Shown: positions 53,441 to 64,000 of the stretch, one piece after another
Layout: each line of letters begins with the position of its first letter
Numbering within the stretch: the stretch's first letter is position 1
Assembly (NCBI GenBank): GCA_026874595.1
Contig: CM049308.1
Coordinates: 52,711,624-52,775,623 of the forward strand
Direction: 5' to 3'
Origin: Sipunculus nudus
Taxonomy: Eukaryota; Annelida; Sipuncula; Golfingiida; Sipunculidae
Length of the DNA stretch: 64,000 bases
Notes under the pieces: generated by a model
Seen by the model: the letters and a program-made list of their open reading frames with translations, nothing else
Databases searched by the model: none
What the model was told of the DNA's origin: nothing
Made by a program: the position numbers and the translations under genes

Positions 53441-56400
53441 TCATTTCCGAAATATGCTTGACGTCCTGTAGAGTGAAAACCTGCGCGGGCCAGGGACGTC
53501 ATAATCACCGCCGTAACCATGGAGAGTAGAGTGTGCTGAAGCAGACGGTAATATATGTACTGCCGCCGGCGACAGGTCCGCCACGCTGAGCTCGTCTTCA
53601 TCTCCTAACTCTGGAATGGATGATTAAACAATTTTTATGGAGCCCAGGTTAAATGCGCTGTTGCAAGATATACGTCATACCCTCTCTGGTTCTTTACGAA
53701 ATAATAATTACTCTTCCGTTTTACACATTACACAGAATTCTGTTTGGCACTGGTAGATTTATGATACCATGAATGTTCAACTGAATTTGACAGAAAGTCT
53801 GATCGCGTCTGGTAATATAATAATAAAATCTTAGTGTAGCGATAATGTAACAAACTACACCTAGAATGTGTTATCATGTATTTGGTTTAAACTTATTCTC
53901 AGTCACTTTTTACTATTTATAATTTTATCTGTGTCATAATAAGTCATTAAGTAATTAAGAAACCTCGGAATAACGACCACCATTAGGACCTGCGTAAAGT
54001 AGTCGCATTTTCGAGCTGGTCGTCTAAACGAGGTATGAAATAAAGAGCAAAAAGATAACTGGGACCATAAAAAAGAGGTCTTTATTTTTGAGGTGGTCGC
54101 CTATCTACGGCGGCCGTTAGGTATTACTGTTCTAATCACATGGTAATCCGCCGTGGTCGACAGAAATGCTTAAACTTAACAGTGAATTTACCCATTTTAT
54201 TCACAAACCTGAGAATTCATTCATTCTAGATAGTTTAACATGTATGAAACACGTCTCGATTAAGCCGTTGGTTCGTACTGTTATGATACACTTGTCATAC
54301 CTTGGTCGCTGATTGCCTCGTCAGTATTCAGAGACTGATGTCTTGATCCTTTTGATGTCCGATCGTAGCCCTCTGTGTACGTCCGGAGGTTTGGTACACG
54401 TTCCTCGTACCCAGTAACGACACATGCGATCTTCAGTAGTATCATTATAGCGATCAGACAGCCTACAAAGGCGGCCGCTATTCCCTCGGCGGAGAAAGAT
54501 AGGATATCTAAAAATTGAACACAGACGATATTGTCCATGTAAGGAAATATGACAACGGGTTTTACGTCAAGACATTAGACCGGTTGTTCGCAAAGGTTTT
54601 AGTATTCGCGATTCACTTCGTGAATAAGACGAACTACCTTGAAGTTCATAGTTTACATTCATTTTTCACAGCATGATTAACTGACAAGTTTACCCCTCTC
54701 TGTAGCGTCGCAGGTCGCAGTTTCATACATTCGTTAATTAATAAGAAAAAATTTATATACCACTAATCAAATACATATTTTATAGATAATATCAAACGTT
54801 ATATTTTATTTAATTATATAAAAAAAAAGAAGAGAATTTCCACTCCTGAGATATTCCCCTTTTCGTCCCCATACCTAGTTACTGCATCCGTGAAATCGCA
54901 AAAATGTAACTTCGCGAATATTAAACCAACTACAGTGTATTATTTTAAAATGGCGGTCTTGCTGTTAAATGAATTTGAAATAAAAGATCGCTGCCCTTCA
55001 CGCAGATCCTAAATGTTACATAAAATATTTTCTGACTTGATTAATACGGGATATTTGCTTGTTTCGTTGTTACAACATTATAATCATTGTTACTGACCTC
55101 TGTCTGCTCGAATATGAAGTTCAAAGTCATATCCAAACCTAACTGGTCCTCTGTAATGATAAACTGTTACACAGGACCTCGAGCTGAAGAAGGACGTTCT
55201 TGTTGACTCCGTAAAACTGCAGTTCAACTGAAACTATACAGGAAAGTTCAAATCAATCTGTACTATGTATATTACAGCTTATATTGAATTGTTTGGTTGA
55301 GCACATCACTGTGGATTTTATGCTTTTCAAAATAAAACATTATTATTATCTATTCATTATTATTACCGGGAATCCATATAAGATAAATCAAGATAAAACT
55401 GCTATTTGATATTTAAGTTGGCATGTGATTTCAACTTTTAACATTTCTTATTTAGGTTGGTGTTGCTGCATGAAGTCAGAAGAACAGGCAGCTTATAAAA
55501 AGAATCAAAATAAAAACTTCACTGAGGCTCTTATACCGCACCAGGCTATGCATATCAACTATATATAACATATGCAAAATTAACGCTTTTAGGACAGCTA
55601 AATTTAGAAGGAAAATAAAATAAAAAATGCCAGATATGATATTTTATCATAGGCACAAGAAACTTTTGTTGCCTATGCAGGTTTCTGTTTACCAATTTTT
55701 GGTTCATAAGCATTAGCAATAACGTATTTGAAAAATAAACCAAATGCAACTTTTAATGGAGTTTGATGGCCGCCCTAGAGCCAGTTAATCAATTTTGCTA
55801 AACGTCGCCTGCACATGGTCCTATACATGCCAGGCAAAATGTCGCTGGCTATAGGGTAGTGCTACAGGGATGGCGTCCGGTTAGCTGGCGACGGGAACAT
55901 GGCTACCATAAAATAGTCTTAACAAAGTTGAAGCATAATGTGACCTATTATCGAATGAGAGCGTTCAAAGGTCTAATTTTTACCAGAATTTTCTCCTTCC
56001 TTTGTCCACATCCGCTGAACACAGTAACCCCGACCTGGTGCGCGTCCTTGCACCACCACTTAACGAGGTCCACGCTGATAAATCGATCTCCGAAATCGAA
56101 CTGAATCTCGCATTCCGCCGGCATCTGTGTGTACGCCAGAGACGTGAAGCGGTTCATTTGGTACGACCTGACCTCGTACAGGTCACCCTCCGACATCCGG
56201 TTGTTTCTCATCACACCGCACGATGCTCTGTCGCTTGTGCTCACTTAAACAAAAAAATGTAAAATTCATTGATAATAAACTCTATTTACTGTAAAATATT
56301 AGGGCTGGGGATCGCCTACACATTTCGTATTGCAAATTATTGCGATACTAGTATGTGGTAGCGTATTGCGATACATATTCCGATATTTCCATTGTATTTA

Positions 56401-56576
56401 ATTTATAGGAAATGAGTGTGTTTACTATATAATATATATAAACTATTAATATTGTCATTTTTAAACGTAGGCCTCACGTATGTTGTTAAATGTTGTCAAA
56501 TCAAATTTAAATGATAAAAAATGTGTATAAATGAGAAGATGAACTTTCGTAATCAATATATACATGTATTTAAATA

Positions 56577-56635
<59 letters not shown>

Positions 56636-59600
56636 GCCGTAATATATTGTGAGAATGGGGAATATTAAGATATTCCAGGGGCGGGGGGGGGGGGGCCTTT
56701 TTCCTATGAAAAGGGGTTGTTTCAGAGGGTCTTCTTTCCAGGGTCGCGGGGATTTTACCCCTCATATCTTCTCAGACAAGTGACCCATGGGTCATAACGA
56801 TCAGCTGAATGTGACGTCATGTATACAGGTAATGCATGTATTAGTTACTGATGTTATGATCTGGAATATAGGTCACCATGACCTACTTTTAGGTTTCAAA
56901 GGATATTTTGCCAGAACCACCTTGGATGTTTTGTTATAAGATTTTTGGCCAAACAGTTAAAATAAGTGTTCTGTCTGACTGTCTTGTAGTTCAATGTCAT
57001 GTTTTTTGCCAGTTATTCGCAGAATATATGTCACCATGACCTAGTTTAAGGTATCTGAGAACATTTGCCCAGAAACTCCATGGATGTTTTGTTAGAAGAT
57101 TCCTAATAGGCCTAACGCATAATTAAACGCATAATAGGCCTAACGCAAATTGAGCTCATCCGACATTCAGGGTGCTCAGACCATTTCTTTTACAATAACT
57201 CATAGAAAGTTGGTCAAAGTGACCTAATTTCATGTTTCAAAGGATATCCAAGACTTCCCTGAATGGCACATTAGAAGATTCTAGGCCAAATGGATACAAT
57301 TTGTTCCCTGTCTGACTCTCTTGGTGCTCAAAATCATGTTTTCGGCCAGTAGCTTGCAGAATACAGGTCACCATGACCTAATTTCAGGTTTCCGAGGAGG
57401 TTTGCCTAGCACCTCCCTGGATGATTGCCCTATTATCGTCCAGACTGCTTCATCTAATGGTCTCAAAAATAGAGAAAATGCGTAAAGATTAGGAAAAGTA
57501 CAAATGGCGCAACCAGTCTTTAGGAAATGATGAAACACTCATGAGCGCTAAATATGTATGGAAATAATTATGGCATTCAATGCATGAATTATTCTGAAAT
57601 TGGAGGTTTTGTATAAATTTTTGATTTTTGATTTTTTTTTTTTTTTTGGGGGGGGGGGGGGGAACTCAATATCCCCCTAGCTCGGAAAATATAGGTAACA
57701 GTAGCCTAATGTCAGGTTTCCAAGAGTTTTTTTATGGACCTCCATGGGTTTTGAAATTAGAAGTTTCTAGGCTCAGCGGATATTTTTTTGGCACTGTTAA
57801 CGGATGGACAGACGGACAGACAAAGGGACAGACGAATAGACGACGAAACAAGAATGATCGCTTTTGCTCATCAGACTTTCAGTCAGCTAAGCTAAAAACA
57901 AGGCTCGTCAGCGTGAGAGTTCTTATAAGCAAAACTGCATAGCATTGCCTTGAACATGGCAGGATAAAATATTACTGTCTCAGTTTAATAATCATGGTAA
58001 GGCTTAAATTTTATTGAAGTTGCATGCGATAAACAAGGGACACTAGTTTTGTGAGCAAGACTAATGGGAAGAGTAAATCAATGTTAATTAGTTTGGAGAC
58101 CTTCGCCCCACAGAGACACTGTAACTATGGGTGTGGTCGAACTGCTGGTTCACAGCAATTTGATGAGGGCAGAGACCTCTGATTGTCTGTGACGACGAAA
58201 ACCCTACATTAGTCCAGTCAGCTGACCCAGCAGGCAATTGAACCCTGGGAACTCAATCAGGCCGCGGTGTTCGCGCTCCGCTGGTGAGCTGAAAGCTTTA
58301 TTCATTACCTGTTTCTTGTGACGCCCGCCCTTTATAAGGCCACGACAAAAATAAGTGTGCTTCTGTGGTGTAGCGCCATAGCTCAGGAGTCCAAGCTGAG
58401 AGATCGTGATTAACCAGCCGAGGCGGTAAGATCGTTCAAGGGCGGCCCCTCATCCAGAGTGAGCACTCTACAGTCTTAATGGCCGTTTTGTCTCGAAGAC
58501 GAATGCGCATTTCGTGGGTTCCTCTGTGGTATCATCTAGCAGTGGGGACAGTTGAACAATCAGGACCGTAGATAGTCAACGGGCCGGTAAATAACAGAAT
58601 ATAAAATAAGAGGAAGCGTGTGCTACTTCCCTGTCACGGAAATCTGCAGATGTACATACTTAGTTAAGGCAGCATTTAATAATAAGGAGGTGCTTAAATC
58701 CAACGTATAGATATAATACAATAAATATAAAAATAATCGTCCTATAGAATCGTTGCTTGTAAGTTAGGCAATTGGCTAGGTCATAGAGTATGTCTGTAAG
58801 CAACCTTAGGCAAAACGTCCTGAGCAGATTTTCATGCATTTGTGTGTAAGGTTTGGATCAGATCAAAGGAACATATCATTACATTTTCGGTAATCTGGAG
58901 CACATTTCATTCAGATAATTACAAGCCATTATAACACAGGGCGATTTTTTTGTGCCATCGAGGGTCTGGGATATTTATTGGTATTAGGGACTCTTAGATC
59001 ACATCTGACACTCTTAAGGACAGCAAAGATTTTTTAATAAGATTTTTTTTGCTAATGAGTACGAAATCCTTGGTATTAATGTTGCAAATTGCTGTTTTTC
59101 CCCATCCCTTAAAAATCACAAAAGATGTTTTAATATTACAAATTTTACAGGTATACCAACTTTATGTTGTTTACATTGGCCCCGTTCTAATGTTAATACC
59201 ATTGTAACACATTTCGATATACTTACTGCAATATGACATAATAGCATGAATTTGTCTCAAATGGTATATTGTCCAAAACGATTCGCTTCACATTTTGGTC
59301 CCCACAGTACAGAGAACTAATTATTTGGTGTGGCCTCAAGTAGACAACGTAATGAATAATATCACCAGGACTGGGGTCCAGTTACGGTGGATTCTGTTAG
59401 ATGAAACACTGATTCCGTTTATTCAATACAAGAAGAGCAGAGGGCCTGACGGGTATGATACCCATTTGTTATTCGGTCTATATTTGCAGGTTCATTCGTG
59501 CTTAAGTGACTGTTGTGAATATTCCTTGATGACGTTCCTGAATACGGATCCACACGAAAATTTAATCGATTCTTCATTAGCCCATTCAAATTTTATTTGA

Positions 59601-62600
59601 TTCCGTTCATGACTGAATGAGTGACAACAGTGACCCCCCCCCGCACACACACAAACACACACAAATGGGGATTAACGCATACGTACACTCTTGGCGGAGG
59701 CAATCACAATTTACACGATTAGCAACACACTCTTTTTCCATTGACTGATTGGGAGTCGTGGAGATCTCAGCTTTTGCTGAATAGATCGAACCAAACTCTA
59801 TTGAGACATGTTTTACTTACTCCACAATTACAGATATTTACTAATACTGAGTCGGACGGTGTAAACATAACTTTTCTCTTCTAGTCTAATCCGCATAGGG
59901 GCGCTTCATGTGCTTCATAGAAAGCATGTCACCTGCGCAGAGTCGGCTTCTAAATACAAAAGCGGAATACGTATATATAGTCAAGCGCACAATGAAGTCT
60001 GTTCAATCGTGTTTGATAAGAATTGTTTTTGAAGGCAAATTACATAAACCTAAGTTTTGTAAGCGCACAAATGTGAAATGTTCATAGAAGATGTTTCTTT
60101 GAAAAGAACGAATTTGGATTTTTGAGAGTTGAGACGAGTACTTCCGGTCGTCGCACCGGGTAACAAGAAGAGATTCGTTTTCACTTCCGCACGTTAGTTC
60201 AAGGTTTCAGAATAATCACATTTTTCATCCTGCCATAGATGTTTTATGACGATGGCTGTAGAGAAGGATGACAAAAAAATGACCCTCATTGTATTATGTT
60301 TTCTGTATATAAAAAAATTGGTCAAAATCCAATATGACAGAAGGTCGTAAAATACAAAAACACGGACATTTCAATATGTTGTCGATTCATTTTCCTGTTA
60401 TTAAGCACATAAATCATAAAATCTAATGATTATTTGTGACGGCGGCTATTATCCGTTATTTATAATCAATATTTTCATCACTGCTCTTCGCTTGGGGCCA
60501 GTTTTAATGAATCAGGGCGACCTCTGGAGAGCAAAGATTTAAGCCCGGGTCTGCGTTTTTAATTAAGGACCAGATAAATCTGGCAGATGTAACATTTCTG
60601 GACCTGAGCGCCCTGCATTTTAACCGTCTGCCAGAACGTGTGCTTTATGAGCGAGTCCCTGTGTGTTGTTTGTCTGGAGATGCTGCCGGATCCGCCACAG
60701 ACTGCAGGCTTTTTGTTGTGCTGTGGACGGATTATTGGGCTCCTGGGACCGTGATTGATTGCGTTCTAAACCTCGCTGGTTCATACCACCTGGTCGCTGT
60801 CTGGCCTTAATGTATCAAGTTTCATAATGATAATAATAATTATTATCATCATAAGATTGTATAATTATAAAAATTATAATGATAAAAAAATACGAAATTA
60901 AAAAAAAATAATAATGATGAAGATAATAATAATAATGTTAATAATAGGGACATAATTATTAGATAGTTAAAAATAGGTTTTTACTTCAGTTTTTCCCTCA
61001 ATTTTTGCAGCAATCGTATAAATTTCATGCTATATGCAAGTTAGGACATATTTTCTGAATTGCAAGTGGAATGTTGTTTCAGATTGAAAACTTAAATGGA
61101 TTCTTGGAAATTGCTCAGACAAACAGACTGATAATGAACATAAGGATACTCGTCCCAATGTATGCAGTCAGATGAGAATTTCTAAAGGCTATGTGATATC
61201 AATGTGATGCCCTTGACAGTGAAGCAGCCGCCGACACTGAGAACTCGTACGTAAGCTTAATTAACAGAAAGATAAATGCGTAAATATTTAGATGGGCAGA
61301 ATTACCTCTGTCTAGTAATAACCAGTTTTCACTGAAGAACATGTGAAAGATGTAAAAAAAAAATAATAAATGAATTAACTAAGGGTTAAAATGTCTCCAC
61401 ATATGCTTAACGTGTACTACATATACTTTCTTCTTGGAGATTTAAAAGTCTCGAATACATCGGAATGTCTCTGACATTGTACACTACCCAAAACACAGAT
61501 AATGGTCAGATGGCACCAAAGCCATCCAAACCTTTTTCAAGAACTTAGGTTTTCAAAATTCCATCTACCCGCGACTGTGCTTTCCATTGATCAAGTGATG
61601 CGTCTTTGTGTGTGTGCACTCAATGCCAAGACACACTGACAAAGAATAATAGGAAAGAGATACATGCACATAAAAGCACGAGGAATGTATGTGGCGCCTC
61701 TTACTTCACAACTGTCTCAGCGAAATACCATGTTTCACGTTGTCCCAAATTCACGAGGAATCAATGTGTAGTTTGAGTGTGCATGGACAGATGGTGACCC
61801 ACTGACGGACGAACCGACGTAGGTCATCTCAAACCAGTAAGGCAGCATCGTAGTAAAAAGGTGACCTCTTAGAAGAAGATACCATTAAGATAATATATCA
61901 ATTATCCCTCTTACAATAAACCCGTAGGATTGGTTAATCTGTATCTTCTCTTTCTTTTACTCTTCTCTTTTTAGCCCCCCCCCCCTCCTTCTCTGTCTGT
62001 CTCTCTCCCTCTCTCTCTCTCTTCAGAAAGATGACGTTGGAGACCGGAGCACCAAAAGAAGATGACGTTGGAGACCGGAGAACCAAAAGAAGATGACGTT
62101 AGAGGCCGGAGAGCCAAAAGAAGATGACATTGACCAGCAGGCTTGCATGATATGTTGGATGTTTCCAGTCAGAACCTAATCATATTACAATTATAATTGA
62201 CGATCCAAGCGGAAAACGGAATACCACTTAAAAAGACAGGAAACATCGGACACCGATGACCAGAGTATGGTTGTTACAAGAATTATCAGTTAGGGCGTCC
62301 CTCCTCCAGACAACTCTTCACGGTAACACCTTTACGATTCAAAGCTGTTCACTGGCGAAAGTTTTAATTGAGAACAAATATGGCTCAGGGAAAAGTTAGG
62401 GGAATACAGCGTTTCTAAGAATAGAATAAGTGTTTTCACCATGGTCACCATAAACCAATGTAGAATTTTTACGTACACGTATATGAATTTCAGAATTGCC
62501 AGTAGCAGAAGGAAAGTGAAACATAAATCAAAACATACTAAAAGTACAAAAACATTAGCTTGACAAATACTTGGAAATGTTCCAGTTGGTTCAGTTTTAG

Positions 62601-62780
62601 GTTATTCTAAAAAATCAGTGTTAACTTATTAATAAATTAAAGAGTGTATGATAATAGTAAGTATAGTATAATTATATGAAGTCTGTACTCACCTGTACCC
62701 CATATCTTGGGTGAAACAGACCCGGCAGCGCAGAACAAAGAGAGTGAGGTAAGGACACTCATGTACTGGTATCCACCCAT
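53441..62780 (-). CDS. CUB-like single-pass membrane protein, complete five-exon gene (paralogue 2)
   Basis: Exons in transcript order are 62780-62693, 56243-55984, 55227-55098, 54507-54301 and 53610-53441, giving 855 nt and 284 residues. All introns are GT-AG and the phases agree (1, 0, 1, 1). The ATG at 62780 follows an in-frame TAA and begins a signal peptide (MSVLTSLSLFCAAG core). Residues about 30-160 form the ectodomain with cysteines at 38, 74, 94, 108, 119 and 135 and one N-glycosylation sequon (NCS). Cysteine spacing and the closing strand GYDFELHIRAD resemble a CUB domain, but the match is loose. Residues about 169-191 form the membrane segment. The tail of about 93 residues carries TGYEERVPNLR and ends PGPRRFSLYRTSSIFRK, containing a basophilic-kinase-like RRFS. 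Intron 1 is 6.4 kb. I do not recognise a named family. The gene model is strong and the function unknown. Confidence 0.88.
53950..54129. mobile_element. degraded Tigger-like MITE (intron 4 of paralogue 2)
   Basis: AGTAAT...ATTACT ends, ACGACCACC near the left and GGTGGTCGC near the right, with GGGACC motifs inside. Length and motif style match the element at 22930-23107. The termini are worn. Confidence 0.45.
56572..56628. repeat. (TA)n microsatellite
   Basis: A TA tract in intron 1 of the complete gene. A G-run follows at about 56681-56694. Confidence 0.95.
56862..57790. repeat. degenerate tandem array with oestrogen-response-element palindromes
   Basis: Units of about 155-185 bp carry CAGAATATAGGTCACCATGACCTAnTTT..., GGATGTTTTGTTAGAAGATTC and CTGTCTGACTGTCTTG. 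The palindrome positions are 56870, 57028, 57211, 57365 and 57693. A G-run sits at about 57649-57662. The array ends in a GACGGACAGAC-rich tail (57803-57840). Confidence 0.8.
56870..56884. promoter_or_regulatory. perfect ERE-type palindrome
   Basis: AGGTCACCATGACCT matches the consensus inverted repeat AGGTCA-n3-TGACCT bound by steroid-type nuclear receptors. A second perfect copy is at 57365-57379. Use in vivo is not shown. Confidence 0.5.
58085..58300 (-). mobile_element. tRNA-derived SINE, family B
   Basis: On the minus strand it has an A-box-like AGCTCACCAGCGGAGCGC and a B-box-like GGGTTCAATTGCC, followed by CTGCTGGGTCAGCTGACTGG. It is head-to-head with the family A SINE. Confidence 0.6.
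58375..58700 (+). mobile_element. tRNA-derived SINE, family A, copy 2
   Basis: Body and tail align with 43512-43865. The tRNA head is more degraded. It lies in intron 1 of the complete membrane-protein gene, antisense to it. Confidence 0.7.
59460..60200. repeat. dispersed repeats R2 and R1 in series
   Basis: 59460-59740 matches 45240-45510 (R2). 59998-60200 matches 32430-32680 and 42690-42945 (R1). They may be parts of one larger element. Confidence 0.55.
60500..60825. other. low-repeat, more GC-rich island in intron 1
   Basis: Contrasts with its AT-rich surroundings and is followed directly by an ATAAT-rich tract (60825-60950). A plus-strand frame is open for about 80 codons without ATG. 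A conserved non-coding element is possible, as is an unrecognised exon. Confidence 0.35.
62029..62135. repeat. 31-bp minisatellite, about 3.3 units
   Basis: ATGACGTTGGAGACCGGAG starts at 62031, 62062 and 62093, with a partial unit at 62124. It follows a C/CT-rich tract at 61976-62023 that ends TTCAG. Confidence 0.92.
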
Positions 62781-63092
62781 TTTTCCAACACATGCAAAGT
62801 CCGGTAAACCCCTCTGATATGGATAAAAATGATCTGTTTACAAGTAGACATCTAGGTCAGACCCACAGGGAATAGGTCCATGATACGCCAGTAGTAGTCT
62901 CCATTGTGTAATGCCTGCATGCATGCATCCATTCCCACGGCACGGCGCTTCACCTGGTTCTTAGCAACGATACAATATCGTTTGTGAAAGCGTTTCATCG
63001 ATATACCCGCCGTCCTGTCTGTGTCCCCTGCCTCAGGCCTGCACCAATTAGGCGCCAGCAATGCATTCAGCCTCAGTGTTCCATTTCCTTAC

Positions 63093-63870
63093 CGTCACTT
63101 GTTGATAGTGATGTGTTGCTGTGCTGGAATAAGGCTGTTCTTTGCCATCTACGCTGAAAGAGATTGACCATCCCCGGGGCTGTATCAGTAACCACTACAT
63201 TAAATGTCACTTCATCACAGAGCTGACCTCTTGCGACGGTCGCTGAACGTAATCCTCTGTAAGATGAAGTCAAATCACTGCGGGCAGAGACACCTATAAT
63301 GTGACCTACTTTGAAGCCGGAGCCTACTTGGAGTAAAAACCTCTATGAATAGTACCGGTTTTTTTAGCTGAAGAAATCGGCTCGTCAACGGTAGGAGATA
63401 GTGAAAGTGTGTTGTCTGGTAACTGACTGTTGTCCTCACCCCCGGGCGAAAGTCGTTAGAGACAGACTGTGGTCTAAAATAAGGACGGGTAAAGTCGATT
63501 GCCAGCAAAGTATTACTGTCCATGGTGGTCCCATTTGACCATTAAGGCGAGGGAACATAAAACGTTAAAAGGGCCTAAATACCTATAAAGCATGTTGAAT
63601 TTAAACGAAAAATAGCGTCTTCTCTTTTTTTTAAAAAATTGGTACCTGCCAAAATATTGCCCTGAAACCGATGGCTAACTCCTGTACACGAGTGTTAAAA
63701 AAAGTGGACCGGGCGCGATCACAGGCGTCGGCATAATCACAGCGCGTCGGACTTTGTGCATCGCCAATGCCACAACACCTGTCAGTCAGGAGTACCAGGA
63801 GTACCAGGACCAATGAATGAATGAATTTGATTTCAATAGTGTGTTTTTTAAACTCTGTGGTTTTTCCTCA
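63093..63870 (-). CDS. candidate exons of an unrecognised gene upstream of the membrane-protein gene
   Basis: Three open segments lie together. About 63870-63646 has a hydrophobic run (LVLVLLVLL) and a CAG|GTACC donor, phase 0, but no ATG. 63523-63440 starts with ATG in an excellent context (ACCACCATGG) after an in-frame TAA and ends at a GTGAGG donor, phase 0. 63342-63093 has an ATAG acceptor, phase 0, and an ACG|GTAAGG donor. The first or second segment can be spliced in frame to the third, which reads FLLQVGSGFKVGHIIGVSAR and onward. A further open frame at 62852-63061 ends in TAG only 72 bases before the next gene's ATG and does not match the phase. Possibly alternative first exons, possibly not a gene. 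Confidence 0.3.
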
Positions 63871-64000
63871 GAATATTTACACGTTGAAGCGGTTGTGTCC
63901 CAGGTTCCGTCCCATGGAAAGGTACAGTATTCCTTGTCGCAGATACTTTAGATTGGTTAAAGACAGATGGGGCGGATTTTTTTTTCCACCAACAGTCCAA

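Noticed and set aside
62852-63061. Open frame ending 72 bases upstream of the complete gene's ATG
   Set aside because: Its phase does not fit the preceding candidate exon, and there is too little room for a gene end plus a promoter.

Overview
This is an AT-rich, repeat-dense piece of an animal nuclear genome. Spliced genes with GT-AG introns, tRNA-derived SINEs, a non-LTR retrotransposon, solo LTRs, a pogo/Tigger transposon, MITEs and many (TA)n tracts all say eukaryote. The repeat style suggests a lophotrochozoan invertebrate such as a mollusc, but that is an inference. There is no rRNA, genuine tRNA, CRISPR or bacterial-type operon.

The best genes are two paralogues at opposite ends, pointing toward each other. 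On the minus strand (53441-62780) a five-exon gene can be read completely. It encodes a 284-residue protein with a signal peptide, a six-cysteine CUB-like ectodomain, one membrane segment and a cytoplasmic tail. On the plus strand (1-2444) the last three exons of its sister are present, and the rest lies outside the window. Both end in an almost identical 26-residue cytoplasmic tail whose codons differ mostly at silent positions. Three weaker gene candidates on the minus strand lie at 5.0-7.1 kb (cysteine-rich secreted protein), 7.8-8.1 kb (last exon of an unknown gene) and 63.1-63.9 kb (unknown, upstream of the complete gene).

The middle is a transposon landscape. About 14.1-32.3 kb is a tandem array of a roughly 7-kb unit (two near-full copies and two partial ones). 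Different copies carry different insertions, so they act as filled and empty sites for one another. Across the window there are four copies of a PIF/Harbinger-like MITE, two solo LTRs (one nested in a CR1/L2-type LINE), an internally deleted Tigger element with a CENP-B-type DNA-binding remnant, two Tigger-like MITEs, a hAT-like element with an 8-bp target duplication, TACG-rich foldback elements and at least four SINEs.

The large first intron of the complete gene (56244-62692) holds a degenerate tandem array in which perfect oestrogen-response-element palindromes recur. The remaining non-coding stretches (8.1-14 kb, 37.8-53.4 kb) hold microsatellites, dispersed repeats and some hairpins, with no gene I can support.
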